Shown: positions 19,446-27,028, counted from the stretch's first letter. The stretch is DNA of 64,000 nucleotides from JAZOTM01 sp045657625 (GCA_045657625.1 JAZOTM010000023.1:31370-95369), one strand, 5' to 3'. Translations and numbers: made by a program. The notes: a model not told the origin generated them from the sequence alone.

Positions 19446-19517
19446 ATTGGGTGCTTCATGCTAATTGGGTGCTTCATGCTTATTGAGCGCTTAGTACTGA
19501 TTGGGCGCTTAGTACTA
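19446..19517. repeat. Four tandem 18-bp repeats
   Basis: Four head-to-tail units of exactly 18 bases at 19446, 19464, 19482 and 19500. Units 1 and 2 read ATTGGGTGCTTCATGCT plus A or T; units 3 and 4 read ATTGRGCGCTTAGTACT plus G or A. They lie between two terminator-like hairpins. The period is a multiple of three but no credible gene covers them; they look like a small variable-number tandem repeat. Confidence 0.9.
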
Positions 19518-19537
19518 GGGAATATATATAAAGTGAG

Positions 19538-19593
19538 AAAATACCCTGTATGTAATTTTGTGTAGAAATAAAAAGTACAGGGTATTTTTGGCT
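19538..19593 (+). terminator. Second hairpin with 13-bp stem and T-tract
   Basis: AAAATACCCTGTA at 19538-19550 pairs perfectly with TACAGGGTATTTT at 19576-19588 across a 25-base loop, followed by a T-rich tail. It backs up the first hairpin and isolates the glycan operon from the downstream oxidoreductase gene. Confidence 0.65.
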
Positions 19594-19795
19594 TTTTAAG
19601 GCGTGATACAGTATAAAATCGAATATGCATTCGCGAAGTAATGGGTGATTTTATGAAAAGCGTCTCCGCGCCGGTAATATCCGGAAATTTAGGAAGAATA
19701 TGCATGCCAAAAAAGGTGTGAAGTACTGAGTAGAAAGTGGATTCTTTCTTTATTCCCTGTATGTTTCCAGCATGTCCCAGTATGTAGTTTTGTAG

Positions 19796-19801
19796 TATAA
19801 T
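19796..19801 (+). promoter_or_regulatory. Putative -10 element for the oxidoreductase gene
   Basis: TATAAT at 19796-19801, 35 bases before the chosen start of the next gene. The -35 region (about 19773, TGTCCC) is weak, so this call rests on the perfect -10 hexamer and its position. Confidence 0.45.
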
Positions 19802-19836
19802 GGAATTATAAGTAGATGCAAAATAGGGGGATTCAT

Positions 19837-20328
19837 ATGACAAGACGTGAACTTGAAATTACAGATTTAAAAGAAATAAGAGAAATCATGGATAAAGCAT
19901 CTTATTTGCATTTGGGACTTGTGGATGATGGTATGCCTTACGTTCTACCTATGAATTACGGGGTATTTGAGGAAAATGGTGTATATCGTTTGTATTTACA
20001 TGGAGCTACTACCGGACGAAAATTGGATGTGATTCAAAAGAATCCCAATTGTTGTTTCACCATGGAATGTGAAATCAAGCCTTTTGCAGGGGAAGTCGCA
20101 TGTCAATATGGCGTTTCTTATAAATGTCTGATGGGAAAGGGGAAGATTCATATTGTAGATGATGTAGAAGAAAAGAAACAGGCCTTGTCTCTTTTAATGA
20201 AAACCCAGACAGGAAAAGACTTTACCTTTCAGGATAAGATGGTTTCTATTGTGAGTGTTATGCGAATTGATGTAGAAGAGATATCCGCAAAAGCACGCCC
20301 ATTGCCAGCTGTGCACCGGGAAGAGTAG
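19837..20328 (+). CDS. Pyridoxamine 5'-phosphate oxidase-like flavin protein (NimA-type)
   Basis: 163 residues, the usual length of the NimA/PNPOx-like split-barrel family that binds FMN and reduces small substrates; some members confer nitroimidazole resistance, but most are uncharacterised. Seen: an N-terminal helix with MDKASYLHLGLVDDGMPYVLPMNYG, LYLHGATTGRKLDVI (phosphate-binding Gly/Arg/Lys region), and the barrel strands to IDVEEISAKARP. An in-frame ATG at 19816 lacks a ribosome site; AGGGGG six bases before ATG 19837 fixes the start. Single-gene unit with its own -10 element; the next genes are on the other strand. Cytoplasmic. Confidence 0.85.
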   Translation: MTRRELEITDLKEIREIMDKASYLHLGLVDDGMPYVLPMNYGVFEENGVYRLYLHGATTGRKLDVIQKNPNCCFTMECEIKPFAGEVACQYGVSYKCLMGKGKIHIVDDVEEKKQALSLLMKTQTGKDFTFQDKMVSIVSVMRIDVEEISAKARPLPAVHREE

Positions 20329-20341
20329 AAGGTTTGAATAT

Positions 20342-20653
20342 TTAAATATAATCAAATATACTTTGTATTGCATCAGTGATGTCTATGATATCGGGCATGT
20401 GAATATGATCCTTTATAGAATAACGACGTATGGTCATATCTAAGAGTGTCATGTTTTCGCAATAAACATAGCCATTCGTTTTTTCTGTTTGAACCTCAAT
20501 GTGTAATGCGCTAGCTGTAGAGTCGGTATTTATTGGGCAGCCGATAATTTTTCCGCTTTTATTGAAAGTGTTTTTGCTTACAACCAATACAGATTTTTGA
20601 ATGTTTTCGATTTTAAGAATATCTCCTTGAGATATAGATTCGTTTATTACCAT
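20342..20653 (-). CDS. mazF: MazF/PemK-type toxin
   Basis: 103 residues in the size range of MazF/PemK mRNA interferases. Visible family features are an N-terminal SQGDILKIE strand (the RGD/xGDI position that begins the SH3-like barrel), KSVLVVSKNTFNKSGKIIGCPI (the usual P-x-L-V-S-N-x-x-F-N ... G-x-x-x-x-x-P-x-T region) and a C-terminal I.DAIQSIFDYI helix. Its ATG overlaps the end of the antitoxin gene by seven bases, so the pair is translationally coupled. Family members cleave mRNA when the antitoxin is lost. The Arg that often follows in MazF is replaced here, so catalytic competence is not certain. Confidence 0.8.
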   Translation of the reverse strand: MVINESISQGDILKIENIQKSVLVVSKNTFNKSGKIIGCPINTDSTASALHIEVQTEKTNGYVYCENMTLLDMTIRRYSIKDHIHMPDIIDITDAIQSIFDYI

Positions 20654-20889
20654 ATTTCTTCTCCTAAGGGCTCGCCCCAGTCGAATTCTCCGTTGACTTC
20701 TAACTGCCCGTTATATTTCGCCATGCGTTCTTCTAGGGTTTTGTGTCGGAATGGTTTTGTTAATGTAATTATTCCATTTGAAACTTTTATATCAAGGATA
20801 TCATTTGTAGAGATATTTGCTGTTTGAAGAACTTCTTTTGGAATTCTAATACCTTGGCTATTACCCCATGTTTTTACTTGTGTTTGCAT
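20647..20889 (-). CDS. mazE: MazE/AbrB-type antitoxin
   Basis: 80 residues. QTQVKTWGNSQGIRIPKEVL is the classic AbrB/MazE swapped-hairpin DNA-binding domain; the acidic, Trp-containing tail (EFDWGEPLGEEIW) is the part expected to occupy the toxin. The start is ATG at 20889 on the minus strand, preceded by AAAGGAGG; longer readings upstream lack a site. MazE-type proteins repress their own promoter, and a direct repeat (TTGTATAT twice, three bases apart) at 20902-20920 just upstream could be the operator. Followed immediately by the toxin gene. Confidence 0.88.
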   Translation of the reverse strand: MQTQVKTWGNSQGIRIPKEVLQTANISTNDILDIKVSNGIITLTKPFRHKTLEERMAKYNGQLEVNGEFDWGEPLGEEIW

Positions 20890-20901
20890 ATAAAACCTCC
20901 T

Positions 20902-20920
20902 TTGTATATACATTGTATAT
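20902..20920 (-). promoter_or_regulatory. Possible MazE operator
   Basis: TTGTATAT-ACA-TTGTATAT, two identical octamers three bases apart, lies 13 bases upstream of the antitoxin start. Position and repeat structure suggest a binding site for the antitoxin's AbrB-type domain. Inference only. Confidence 0.4.
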
Positions 20921-20948
20921 CCGATGCTGGGTATATGCAAATAAAAAA

Positions 20949-21158
20949 TTATGAAATTAAAAGATATGTTTCTATAACGCGTTTTATATCTGTGGTTATT
21001 AAGGGGAGAGAGGTACTTTCTCCTGTCAAGATAAGGTCTCGCCCGAGCATGATGTTATGAGAACTATAATCTAAAAGTTTTTGTAGATTCTTGTTTACAT
21101 AGTCTGGGTCACTAAGCATTCCTAAATGTTCCCAATAATAGAATTTACGTTGTTTGAT
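20949..21158 (-). pseudogene. C-terminal remnant of a PD-(D/E)XK-like protein, cut by the IS element
   Basis: On the minus strand an open frame runs from the IS605 left end to a stop at 20949 and reads in part KFYYWEHLGMLSDPDY, then LGRDLILTGES and a final helix. YYWEHLGML followed by a Tyr/Trp-rich helix and a G.(N/D)LI.T strand is a recurring C-terminal ending of bacterial restriction-nuclease-like or helicase-associated proteins. There is no start and the frame simply meets the insertion sequence, so this is a gene tail left after transposition or deletion. The other side of the IS does not obviously continue the protein. Confidence 0.5.
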
Positions 21159-21300
21159 ATTTAAGTAACGGGGCTTTCACCCCGGTTATTTATAGCCGAG
21201 ATGAAAGCCCGTTATTTTATTGTATTGTACATACCATATGTATCACGAAAAAATACCGTATATCATTGACTTTCCGATGTTTTTAGCGTATACTATATGT

Positions 21301-21714
21301 ATGGATAGTAAATACACTCACGCAAGAACATGCGTATACAATATCAATTATCATATAGTGTGGTGCGTAAAGTATCGTAGAAAAGTTCTAAAGCCCGAAA
21401 TAGCCAATAGGTTATATGAACTTCTAAAAGCTATAGGCAATGAGAAAGGCTTTACTGTCGTAGATTGTAAGGTAGGCGAGAGCGACCATGTTCATTGTTT
21501 TGTATCTGCTCCACCTAAAATTTCGGTAACACAGATAGTGAAGTATCTCAAAGGTATCTCAGGTAACACACTGTTCAAAGAATATCCCGACTTGCGTAAA
21601 TATCTTTGGAAGGGACAACTTTGGAACGGCTCATACTTCTGCGAAACGATAGGCTCTACGTCAGAAGAAAACATACTCAAATACATCGAAAGGCAAAAGA
21701 ACTGTCAGTTATGA
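21301..21714 (+). CDS. tnpA: IS200-type Y1 transposase TnpA
   Basis: 137 residues, the normal size of the single-strand transposase of IS200/IS605 elements. The HUH motif is DHVHCF at about residues 61-66, and the catalytic tyrosine is in KYIERQ at about 127. It nicks and joins single-stranded ends next to the palindromes described for the element. An in-frame ATG at 21220 overlaps the left-end palindrome and adds 27 unrelated residues, so MDSKYTHARTC at 21301 is taken as the start. The gene overlaps tnpB by four bases (ATGA). Confidence 0.93.
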   Translation: MDSKYTHARTCVYNINYHIVWCVKYRRKVLKPEIANRLYELLKAIGNEKGFTVVDCKVGESDHVHCFVSAPPKISVTQIVKYLKGISGNTLFKEYPDLRKYLWKGQLWNGSYFCETIGSTSEENILKYIERQKNCQL

Positions 21715-22847
21715 ATAAAGCAATCAAGTACAGAGTGTATCCCACAACTGAACAGAGTATTATGTTTGCTAAAACCTTTGGTTGTTGCCGCAAGGTCTAC
21801 AATCTTATGCTTTCCGATAAGATTGAAGGTTACAAGGCTACTGGTAAGTTCCCAATTGTTACGCCTGCCAAATACAAGAAAGATTATCCTTATCTCAAGG
21901 AAGTGGATAGCCTTGCTCTTGCTAATAAGCAGATGGACTTACAAGAAGCGTTCCGTAGCAGATTTAGTAAGTCCCGTAAAAAGAATAACGGATTCCCTAA
22001 ATTCAAATCTGCCAAGCATAGTCGTAAGGCTTATACCACAAATAATCAGAAAGGTACAGTTGCTATCATAGATAACAAATACATCAGACTTCCTAAAATT
22101 GGTAAAGTGAAAGCTGCTATCCATCGTATTCCTGATAGCAACTGGATTATCAAGTCTGCTACGGTATCACAGGAATCAGATGGCAAATATTACATCTCTG
22201 TACTTTTTGAGTATGATAATGTCGTAAATCCTTATGTAGCAGACAAAACCAACGCTATCGGATTAGATTACGCTTCTGATGGTTTGTATGTAGATAGCAA
22301 TGGTAACGTGGGTACTAATCACAAATACTATCGTGAGAGTCATGATAAACTTGCCAAAGCACAACGCAGATTATCCCGTATGCAAGGCTCTAAAAAGCAT
22401 GAAGATAAATCTGCTAACTATATCAAACAATTACGTAAAGTAAACAAAATTCATAGACACATAGCAAATCAGCGTTTGGATAACCTGCATAAGATATCTA
22501 CTGAGATAGCCAATCAGTATGATGTTGTCTGCGTGGAATCGCTGAACATGAAGTCTATGGCAAATCACGGTTTTGGTAACGGCAAAGCCACTCTTGATAA
22601 CGGATATGGTATGTTTCTGTCTATGCTTGAGTATAAGCTAACTGATAGAAATAAGTATCTTATCAAAGTAGATAAGTGGTTTCCGTCATCACAAATCTGT
22701 CATTGTTGTGGAACGCTACATCCTGAAATGAAGGATTTAGCTATCCGTAAAATAATATGTGATTGCGGTCTTACAATTAGCCGTGACCAAAACGCTGCTA
22801 TCAACATCCTAAACGAAGGATTACGACTACTTGCTGAAGTAGCATAA
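21711..22847 (+). CDS. tnpB: RNA-guided nuclease TnpB
   Basis: 378 residues. All three RuvC acidic residues are visible: GLDYASDG (Asp near 186), VCVESLNM (Glu near 276) and ISRDQNAAINI (Asp near 357). A zinc finger is formed by CHCC (about 330) and CDCG (about 351). The N-terminal KYRVYPTTEQ start and FGCCRKVYN are typical. TnpB proteins are RNA-guided DNA endonucleases using a right-end RNA, and they help retain the element after excision. Every key residue is present, so it is probably active. The start overlaps the tnpA stop as ATGA. Confidence 0.93.
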   Translation: MNKAIKYRVYPTTEQSIMFAKTFGCCRKVYNLMLSDKIEGYKATGKFPIVTPAKYKKDYPYLKEVDSLALANKQMDLQEAFRSRFSKSRKKNNGFPKFKSAKHSRKAYTTNNQKGTVAIIDNKYIRLPKIGKVKAAIHRIPDSNWIIKSATVSQESDGKYYISVLFEYDNVVNPYVADKTNAIGLDYASDGLYVDSNGNVGTNHKYYRESHDKLAKAQRRLSRMQGSKKHEDKSANYIKQLRKVNKIHRHIANQRLDNLHKISTEIANQYDVVCVESLNMKSMANHGFGNGKATLDNGYGMFLSMLEYKLTDRNKYLIKVDKWFPSSQICHCCGTLHPEMKDLAIRKIICDCGLTISRDQNAAINILNEGLRLLAEVA

Positions 22848-22992
22848 AAACTAAATATTACAGTAGGGATGGAATAGCCCAAACTCATACGCCTGTGGAC
22901 ATTGTGTAAGACATTGAGTTACGTAACATCGTAGCCAACGCAGTAGTGGTTGAAGCAGGAAGCTCGGTTATTTGTAGCCGAGTAGTTCACTT
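22848..22992 (+). ncRNA. Candidate omega RNA (reRNA) scaffold at the IS right end
   Basis: The 145 bases after tnpB hold no ORF and end in the hairpin CTCGG...CCGAG (22963-22982). In characterised TnpB systems the guide RNA spans the tnpB 3' end and the right end, with the guide taken from flanking DNA. The guide would therefore start near 22990 (about TTCTTCTAGACG). The family rule is known; the exact RNA ends here are inferred. Confidence 0.5.
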
Positions 22993-23640
22993 CTTCTAGA
23001 CGTGTCAAAATATGATTTTGAATATGCAAAAAAAGTCCTCCTTGTAAAATTTTTTTGTTTTATAAAGTTGAGAAAATGATGATTATTGCTAGATTCTCAG
23101 AATGGAATTAGATTTGAAAAGAAAATACCTTGTTTATAAATGAATCATATATTTGGAAAAGATAAATTGCAAGCAGTATTTGAAAAGATTTATGAAATAA
23201 ATTAGAAAAAGATAAAATTGTACTGGGTAAAAATCAGAAAACTGAACAAAAACAAGTAGCTGCAGAATAGCTTAAATGATTGTGACAGGGTAAAGTACTG
23301 TAAACAAATAGTTCCACAGTAAAAAATAAAGATGAATTTATGTTTTGTATGAAGTAGTTTGAAGAAAGTACCGGCGTGGAAACAAGTTTTGAATAAATAC
23401 CACGTATATCGCGGAAAGGAATGCCAAGAAAAAGGAATGCCAAGAACGGCAGGTTAGAACCAAAACAAGGAGTAAAAGCCTAAATAGCCCAAATCCCGAC
23501 GCGCCTCCAGCTAATGGGGCCTCAACACATACACCGCGGATGAGAAAGAGAAATCAAAATCTATCTTCCAAACAACCCTCCCATCAAGTACAATAAAATC
23601 AGAAGCGAATAAAAGAGTAACCCAACAAACCGTACACAAC
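22993..23640. other. Gene-free AT-rich stretch between IS605 and superoxide dismutase
   Basis: About 650 bases without a credible gene on either strand. On the minus strand AAGGAGG followed by TTG-CAT-ATT (around 23030-23010) could be the start of the gene interrupted by the IS, reading about 14 codons into the element, but it does not connect to the tail at 20949-21158. A small direct repeat GGAATGCCAAGAA occurs twice at about 23418 and 23434. Otherwise nothing supported. Confidence 0.6.
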
Positions 23641-23654
23641 AGGAGGAAATGCCT

Positions 23655-24269
23655 ATGTATGAACAGTATCAGTTACCCTATGGCTATGATGCGTTAGAAC
23701 CAAGCATTGACACATTGACTATGGAGACACATCATGGCAAGCATCATGCCACTTACACCAAGACCTTGAATGACACCGTCCAGGCAGCGGGCTTGCCGGA
23801 GCAGCCTATTGAGGAATTACTTGGAAATCTGAACAAGATTGCAGACGAGAATGTGAGAAATATGATTCGAAATCACGGAGGCGGATATTACAATCATAAC
23901 CTTTATTTCTCAACTTTGACACCGGGAGGCAGTGCTCCGGAAGGTGCATTCTTAGCCCAGGTAGAGAAGGATTTTGGCAGTTTGGATGTCTGTATAGAAC
24001 AATTGTCGAAAGCGGCATTGGGACAGTTTGGATCCGGATGGGCCTTCTTGTCTGTGAAAGCAGATGGGCCTCTTGTGATTTCAAAAAGCCCAAATCAGGA
24101 TAATCCGATTAGTGAAGGTACCGGAAATACACCGATTTTAGCATTGGATGTTTGGGAACACGCTTATTACTTGAAGTATAAGAATCTGCGTGGAGATTAT
24201 ATCAAGGCGTTCTTTGAAGTAGTAGATTGGAAGAAAGTATCGGCTTTGTATGAAGCAGCAAAAAAATAG
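23655..24269 (+). CDS. Fe/Mn superoxide dismutase
   Basis: 204 residues, standard length. It converts superoxide to oxygen and peroxide in the cytoplasm. Metal ligands are all visible: His in METHHGKHHATY (about residue 26), His in YYNHNLY (about 80), and Asp/His in DVWEHAYYLKYKNLRGDY (about 165-169). GSGWAFL marks the second domain. Whether it prefers iron or manganese cannot be told by eye. Two ATGs are possible; AGGAGG at 23641-23646 sits two bases from 23649 but eight from 23655, so MYEQYQLPY at 23655 is chosen. Single gene, closed by a strong terminator. Oxygen defence fits an anaerobe. Confidence 0.96.
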   Translation: MYEQYQLPYGYDALEPSIDTLTMETHHGKHHATYTKTLNDTVQAAGLPEQPIEELLGNLNKIADENVRNMIRNHGGGYYNHNLYFSTLTPGGSAPEGAFLAQVEKDFGSLDVCIEQLSKAALGQFGSGWAFLSVKADGPLVISKSPNQDNPISEGTGNTPILALDVWEHAYYLKYKNLRGDYIKAFFEVVDWKKVSALYEAAKK

Positions 24270-24278
24270 GCTTATTAG

Positions 24279-24325
24279 AAAATGGAGCTGTCGCACGAAG
24301 TGATTGGTGCGCGGCTCCATTTTTT
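24279..24325 (+). terminator. Rho-independent terminator of the sod gene
   Basis: AAAATGGAGC with GTCGCAC pairs with GTGCG and GGCTCCATTTTTT around a ten-base loop, directly after the sod stop, with the T-run at its 3' side. Confidence 0.85.
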
Positions 24326-24360
24326 ATATCATAGGAAATTCCTTTCCTATGATATAAAAA
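24321..24360. repeat. 18-bp perfect inverted repeat (REP/MITE-like)
   Basis: TTTTTATATCATAGGAAA and TTTCCTATGATATAAAAA are perfect reverse complements with only TTCC between them, overlapping the T-run of the sod terminator. It is followed by ACGCTCCGC...GCGCACTCGTGCG, which is also self-complementary in part. The compact palindrome looks like a dispersed intergenic repeat rather than a terminator for a gene. Only one copy is in this window. Confidence 0.75.
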
Positions 24361-24545
24361 TACGCTCCGCTATAGAAGCGCACTCGTGCGAAATGAAATG
24401 TTGCATAAATGCAACTGCAGTGTATTGCAGATATGATGTAAAAAATGAAATTAAATATACACACAAGAGATGTAGATGTGAATGATTACTGTAAACCAAG
24501 ACGTTTTAGAAAAAAGGTACGTATACCTATTTTCTAAAATAGAAA

Positions 24546-24893
24546 TTGCAAATAGAGCAATATGGGGTATTGAATGGTCTTCTTAGGAAAAATAATGTTG
24601 ATGTTGGCGTTGTGGAAATCAGAGCTGACGAGGATGGAAAAAGAACCAAGAAACAATTAGAAGTAGATTTTGTGGTTAATCAGGGGAGTAAACGTTATTA
24701 CATACAGTCGGCTTTTGCTTTACCTGATAAGGACAAAATGGACCAAGAGCAGGCATCGCTCATACGAATATCTGATTCCTTTAAAAAAATAATCATTGTA
24801 TCTGGGAATGCAAAGATTTGGAGAAATGAGCAGGGAATCACAATTATGAGCCTATTCGAATTTTTGTTAAATGAGGATAGCCTGGATTATTAG
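24546..24893 (+). pseudogene. C-terminal remnant of a DUF4143-type ATPase
   Basis: About 115 codons that match only the tail of the AAA/DUF4143 family: NVDVGVVEIRADEDG, KKQLEVDFVVNQGSKRYYIQ (the restriction-nuclease-like E..D..Q/E.K region, here with Gln where Lys is usual) and ITIMSLFEFLL at the end. The ATP-binding half is missing, there is no ribosome site, and the first codon that opens the frame is TTG. A complete relative lies at 29404. A short frame from ATG 24482 (34 codons) runs into the remnant out of phase and is not called. Likely a decayed fragment. Confidence 0.72.
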
Positions 24894-24900
24894 AAACGAA

Positions 24901-24938
24901 GGGCGTATAGACCATATAATTTATACGTCCTTTTTTTT
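24901..24938 (+). terminator. Rho-independent terminator
   Basis: GGGCGTATA pairs with TATACGTCC (one G-T pair) and is followed by eight T residues at 24931-24938, a few bases after the stop of the ATPase remnant. Confidence 0.85.
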
Positions 24939-25027
24939 GCTCTTCAAGAATATTCACTGAAAATCTATCTATATTTCTGTATAAAATGCGAATAGTATTT
25001 ATATAGGTATCTGTGATACATTTTAAA

Positions 25028-25037
25028 CAACCGGTTG
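25028..25037. promoter_or_regulatory. LacI/GalR-type operator upstream of the galactanase
   Basis: CAACCGGTTG is a perfect ten-base palindrome, and the wider AAACAACCGGTTGCGCAA resembles LacI/GalR-family operators centred on CG. It lies 48 bases before the galactanase start. A possible promoter upstream is CTGAAA (24957-24962), 17 bases, TATAAA (24980-24985), so a bound repressor would act as a roadblock. The regulator gene is not in this window. Confidence 0.5.
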
Positions 25038-25084
25038 CGCAATGTCGGCGATATAAGAAACAAAAAATTTAATAGGGGGTTTTT

Positions 25085-26908
25085 ATGAAAGAAAAGAAGG
25101 TATTTACGAGAAAGCGGGGGATGGCTTTCTTATTTTCGTTCTGTTTTCTTTTTGTACTCATTTTTAGTAATTTTCAGACCACAATGAGGGTAGAGGCAGC
25201 AACCACCTCTGTGTCCGGAGTGTCTACGATTTCAAACCTGTCCAGTGATTTTATCAAGGGGGTAGACATCTCAGCTGTTACGGCACTTGAGAATAGTGGA
25301 GCAACCTTTTCCTATCTGGATGGCACCGAAGGAGTCATCTTTGATATTTTGGCGGGAGCAGGAGTGAACTATGTGCGTATTCGTATTTGGAATAATCCAT
25401 ATGATTCTTCTTCTCCTTATAAAGGCTATGGTGGCGGAAACTGCGACCTTTACAATGCCAAGGTTTTAGGAAAAAGAGCAACAGATGCGGGAATGAAGGT
25501 TTTTATTGACTTCCATTATTCTGATTTTTGGGCTGATCCTGAGAAGCAGTATGCACCAAAAGAATGGGCAGATTACAGCGTTTCTGAAAAAGAGACAGCC
25601 GTATATGGTTACACCTATTGGGCACTTGGAGAATTGTTGGATTACGGCGTAGATATTGGAATCGTGCAGATTGGAAATGAAACCAATGGGTCCATGTGTG
25701 GAGTAGGGGGACTTTATGATGGAACCTGGGATTTGAGTACCGGTGTTGCTGCCATGATGCAGCAGGGATGCTATGCGGTGGATGATATCAATTCCGCTTA
25801 TGGCACCAGTATTTTGAAGGCACTTCATTTCACAGATCTTTTGACCAATGGGGAGTGGTATGCCCAGTGCCTGGACGAACAGGGCGTGGATTATGATATT
25901 TTTTCCACTTCTTTTTATCCAATGTGGCATGGTACCACCAGTGATTTGGCCACAACTTTGACTAATATCGCAAAGACTTACAATAAAAAGGTTATGGTGG
26001 CAGAAGTGGCATATCCATATACCATGACAGATTCCGATGGCACCGGAAATACCGTTTCCTCTACTTCCGGCTGCAGCTATTTGAATTATGATATTAGCGT
26101 AGATGGACAGGCTCAGGCCCTTCGGGATGTATTTGCAGCAGTGAACCAGGTAAACACCAATTACAAGTCCGGTTACGGACTGGGAGCCTTTTATTGGGAA
26201 CCGGAATGGATTGGGGTAGATAGTTCCACCTGGGGAACCTATGGTTCCGGTTGGGCTAGTTCTACCTCCGGAAATTATGAACTTTTATATAGCAGCAGCG
26301 TGAATTATTATTCTACTACTGACAAGGGATCTTCTTGGGACAATATGACCTTGTTTGACTCCAATGGACAGGCTATGAAGTCCTTGTATGTATTCAATGA
26401 TATCAGTGGAACAGCCAGCACGACTTCGTCCGGAGGCTCCTCCAGTAGCTCTTCCAGTAGTTCTTCTTTAGAAGGAACCTACTACATCAAGAGTTATTAT
26501 AGTGGAAAATATTTGGATATTTCCGGTAATTCTTCATCGAATAATGCAAACTTGGTACAGTACACTTACAATGGTGGTACTGAGCAGAAGTTCAAACTGG
26601 TACAGAATAGTGATGGATATTATTACATTTATACCGGCTCTTCCAGCTATACCAAAGTACTGGATGTGGCAAAAAAGAGTACTGCAGATGGAACCAACAT
26701 AGCGCAGTACACCTACAACGGTGGTACCAATCAGCAGTTCCAATTAGTGGAAGTATCATCCGGAGTATATGCAATTAAGACAAGAGTGAGTGCTTGCGCT
26801 TCCTGTCTGGATGTCTATGGCTGGAGCACGGAGGATGGTGGCAATATCGCACAGTATACCTACTGGGGTGGCGCCTGCCAGTTGTGGTATTTAGAATCAG
26901 CAGAATAA
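25085..26908 (+). CDS. Secreted GH53 endo-beta-1,4-galactanase with ricin-type domain
   Basis: 607 residues. A positively charged start, hydrophobic core and VEAATT give a signal peptide (about 1-38). The GH53 domain spans about 55-440: GVDISAV, VNYVRIRIWNNP, acid/base Glu in QIGNETNGSMCG (about 199), nucleophile Glu in MVAEVAYP (about 307) and GAFYWEPEW. GH53 enzymes cut beta-1,4-galactan side chains of pectin outside the cell. A Ser-rich linker (about 447-460) leads to a ricin-like beta-trefoil (about 463-607) with three repeats of LD..., AQYTYNGG/WGG and Q-x-F/W. No sortase motif, so the enzyme is probably released. AGGGGG precedes the ATG. A strong terminator follows, so it is monocistronic. 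Confidence 0.93.
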   Translation: MKEKKVFTRKRGMAFLFSFCFLFVLIFSNFQTTMRVEAATTSVSGVSTISNLSSDFIKGVDISAVTALENSGATFSYLDGTEGVIFDILAGAGVNYVRIRIWNNPYDSSSPYKGYGGGNCDLYNAKVLGKRATDAGMKVFIDFHYSDFWADPEKQYAPKEWADYSVSEKETAVYGYTYWALGELLDYGVDIGIVQIGNETNGSMCGVGGLYDGTWDLSTGVAAMMQQGCYAVDDINSAYGTSILKALHFTDLLTNGEWYAQCLDEQGVDYDIFSTSFYPMWHGTTSDLATTLTNIAKTYNKKVMVAEVAYPYTMTDSDGTGNTVSSTSGCSYLNYDISVDGQAQALRDVFAAVNQVNTNYKSGYGLGAFYWEPEWIGVDSSTWGTYGSGWASSTSGNYELLYSSSVNYYSTTDKGSSWDNMTLFDSNGQAMKSLYVFNDISGTASTTSSGGSSSSSSSSSSLEGTYYIKSYYSGKYLDISGNSSSNNANLVQYTYNGGTEQKFKLVQNSDGYYYIYTGSSSYTKVLDVAKKSTADGTNIAQYTYNGGTNQQFQLVEVSSGVYAIKTRVSACASCLDVYGWSTEDGGNIAQYTYWGGACQLWYLESAE

Positions 26909-26917
26909 AGAGGACTG

Positions 26918-26948
26918 AAATGCCGGAATCGTTGGATTCCGGCATTTT
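26918..26948 (+). terminator. Rho-independent terminator of the galactanase gene
   Basis: AAATGCCGGAATC, loop GTTG, GATTCCGGCATTTT: a perfect stem of 12-13 pairs ending in a T-run ten bases after the stop. Confidence 0.93.
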
Positions 26949-26967
26949 GTTTCTTGGGTATGGTACC

Positions 26968-26995
26968 TTGACAAGTAAAAAAAAACAGCTAAAAT
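26968..26995 (+). promoter_or_regulatory. Promoter of the AAA-ATPase/TOPRIM pair
   Basis: A consensus TTGACA at 26968-26973 and TAAAAT at 26990-26995 with a 16-base spacer. The dyad described next begins inside the -10 box. Confidence 0.75.
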
Positions 26996-27028
26996 TGTAT
27001 TACTTCCAAAAGAAGGAACTAATACAAT
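26994..27028. promoter_or_regulatory. 35-bp dyad over the transcription start
   Basis: ATTGTATTA (26994-27002) and TAATACAAT (27020-27028) are perfect inverted nonamers; a nested CTTC/GAAG pair sits between them. It spans the expected +1 region and ends just before the ribosome site GAGGAG (27032-27037). It could be a repressor operator or a leader hairpin. Confidence 0.6.

Larger units (their letters stand above)
21158..22992 (+). mobile_element. IS200/IS605-family insertion sequence (TnpA + TnpB)
   Basis: A complete-looking element: imperfect palindrome at the left end, tnpA, overlapping tnpB, and a hairpin-bearing right end. Left end: GGGCTTTCA (21171-21179) pairs with TGAAAGCCC (21202-21210), extended by TAAC/GTTA with one bulged G. 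Both ends carry the same internal hairpin motif CGGTTATTT(A/G)TAGCCGAG (21183-21200 left, 22965-22982 right). The exact cleavage bases cannot be fixed by eye; borders are approximate. There are no terminal inverted repeats or target duplication, as expected for this family. Confidence 0.88.

Noticed and set aside
19446..19517. CRISPR array
   Set aside because: Units are directly adjacent with no spacers and no cas genes.
19400..19843. Minus-strand ORF of 147 codons with repeated Lys-His-Pro-Ile-Ser units
   Set aside because: It is the antisense of two terminator hairpins, the 18-base repeats and the promoter of the oxidoreductase gene; no ribosome site and no family resemblance.
21220..21300. 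Upstream start for TnpA
   Set aside because: The extra 27 codons overlap the left-end palindrome region and do not resemble TnpA; the usual start is at 21301.
24282..24485. Plus-strand ORF of 67 codons after sod
   Set aside because: It reads through the terminator and the 18-bp palindrome; no ribosome site and no recognisable domain.
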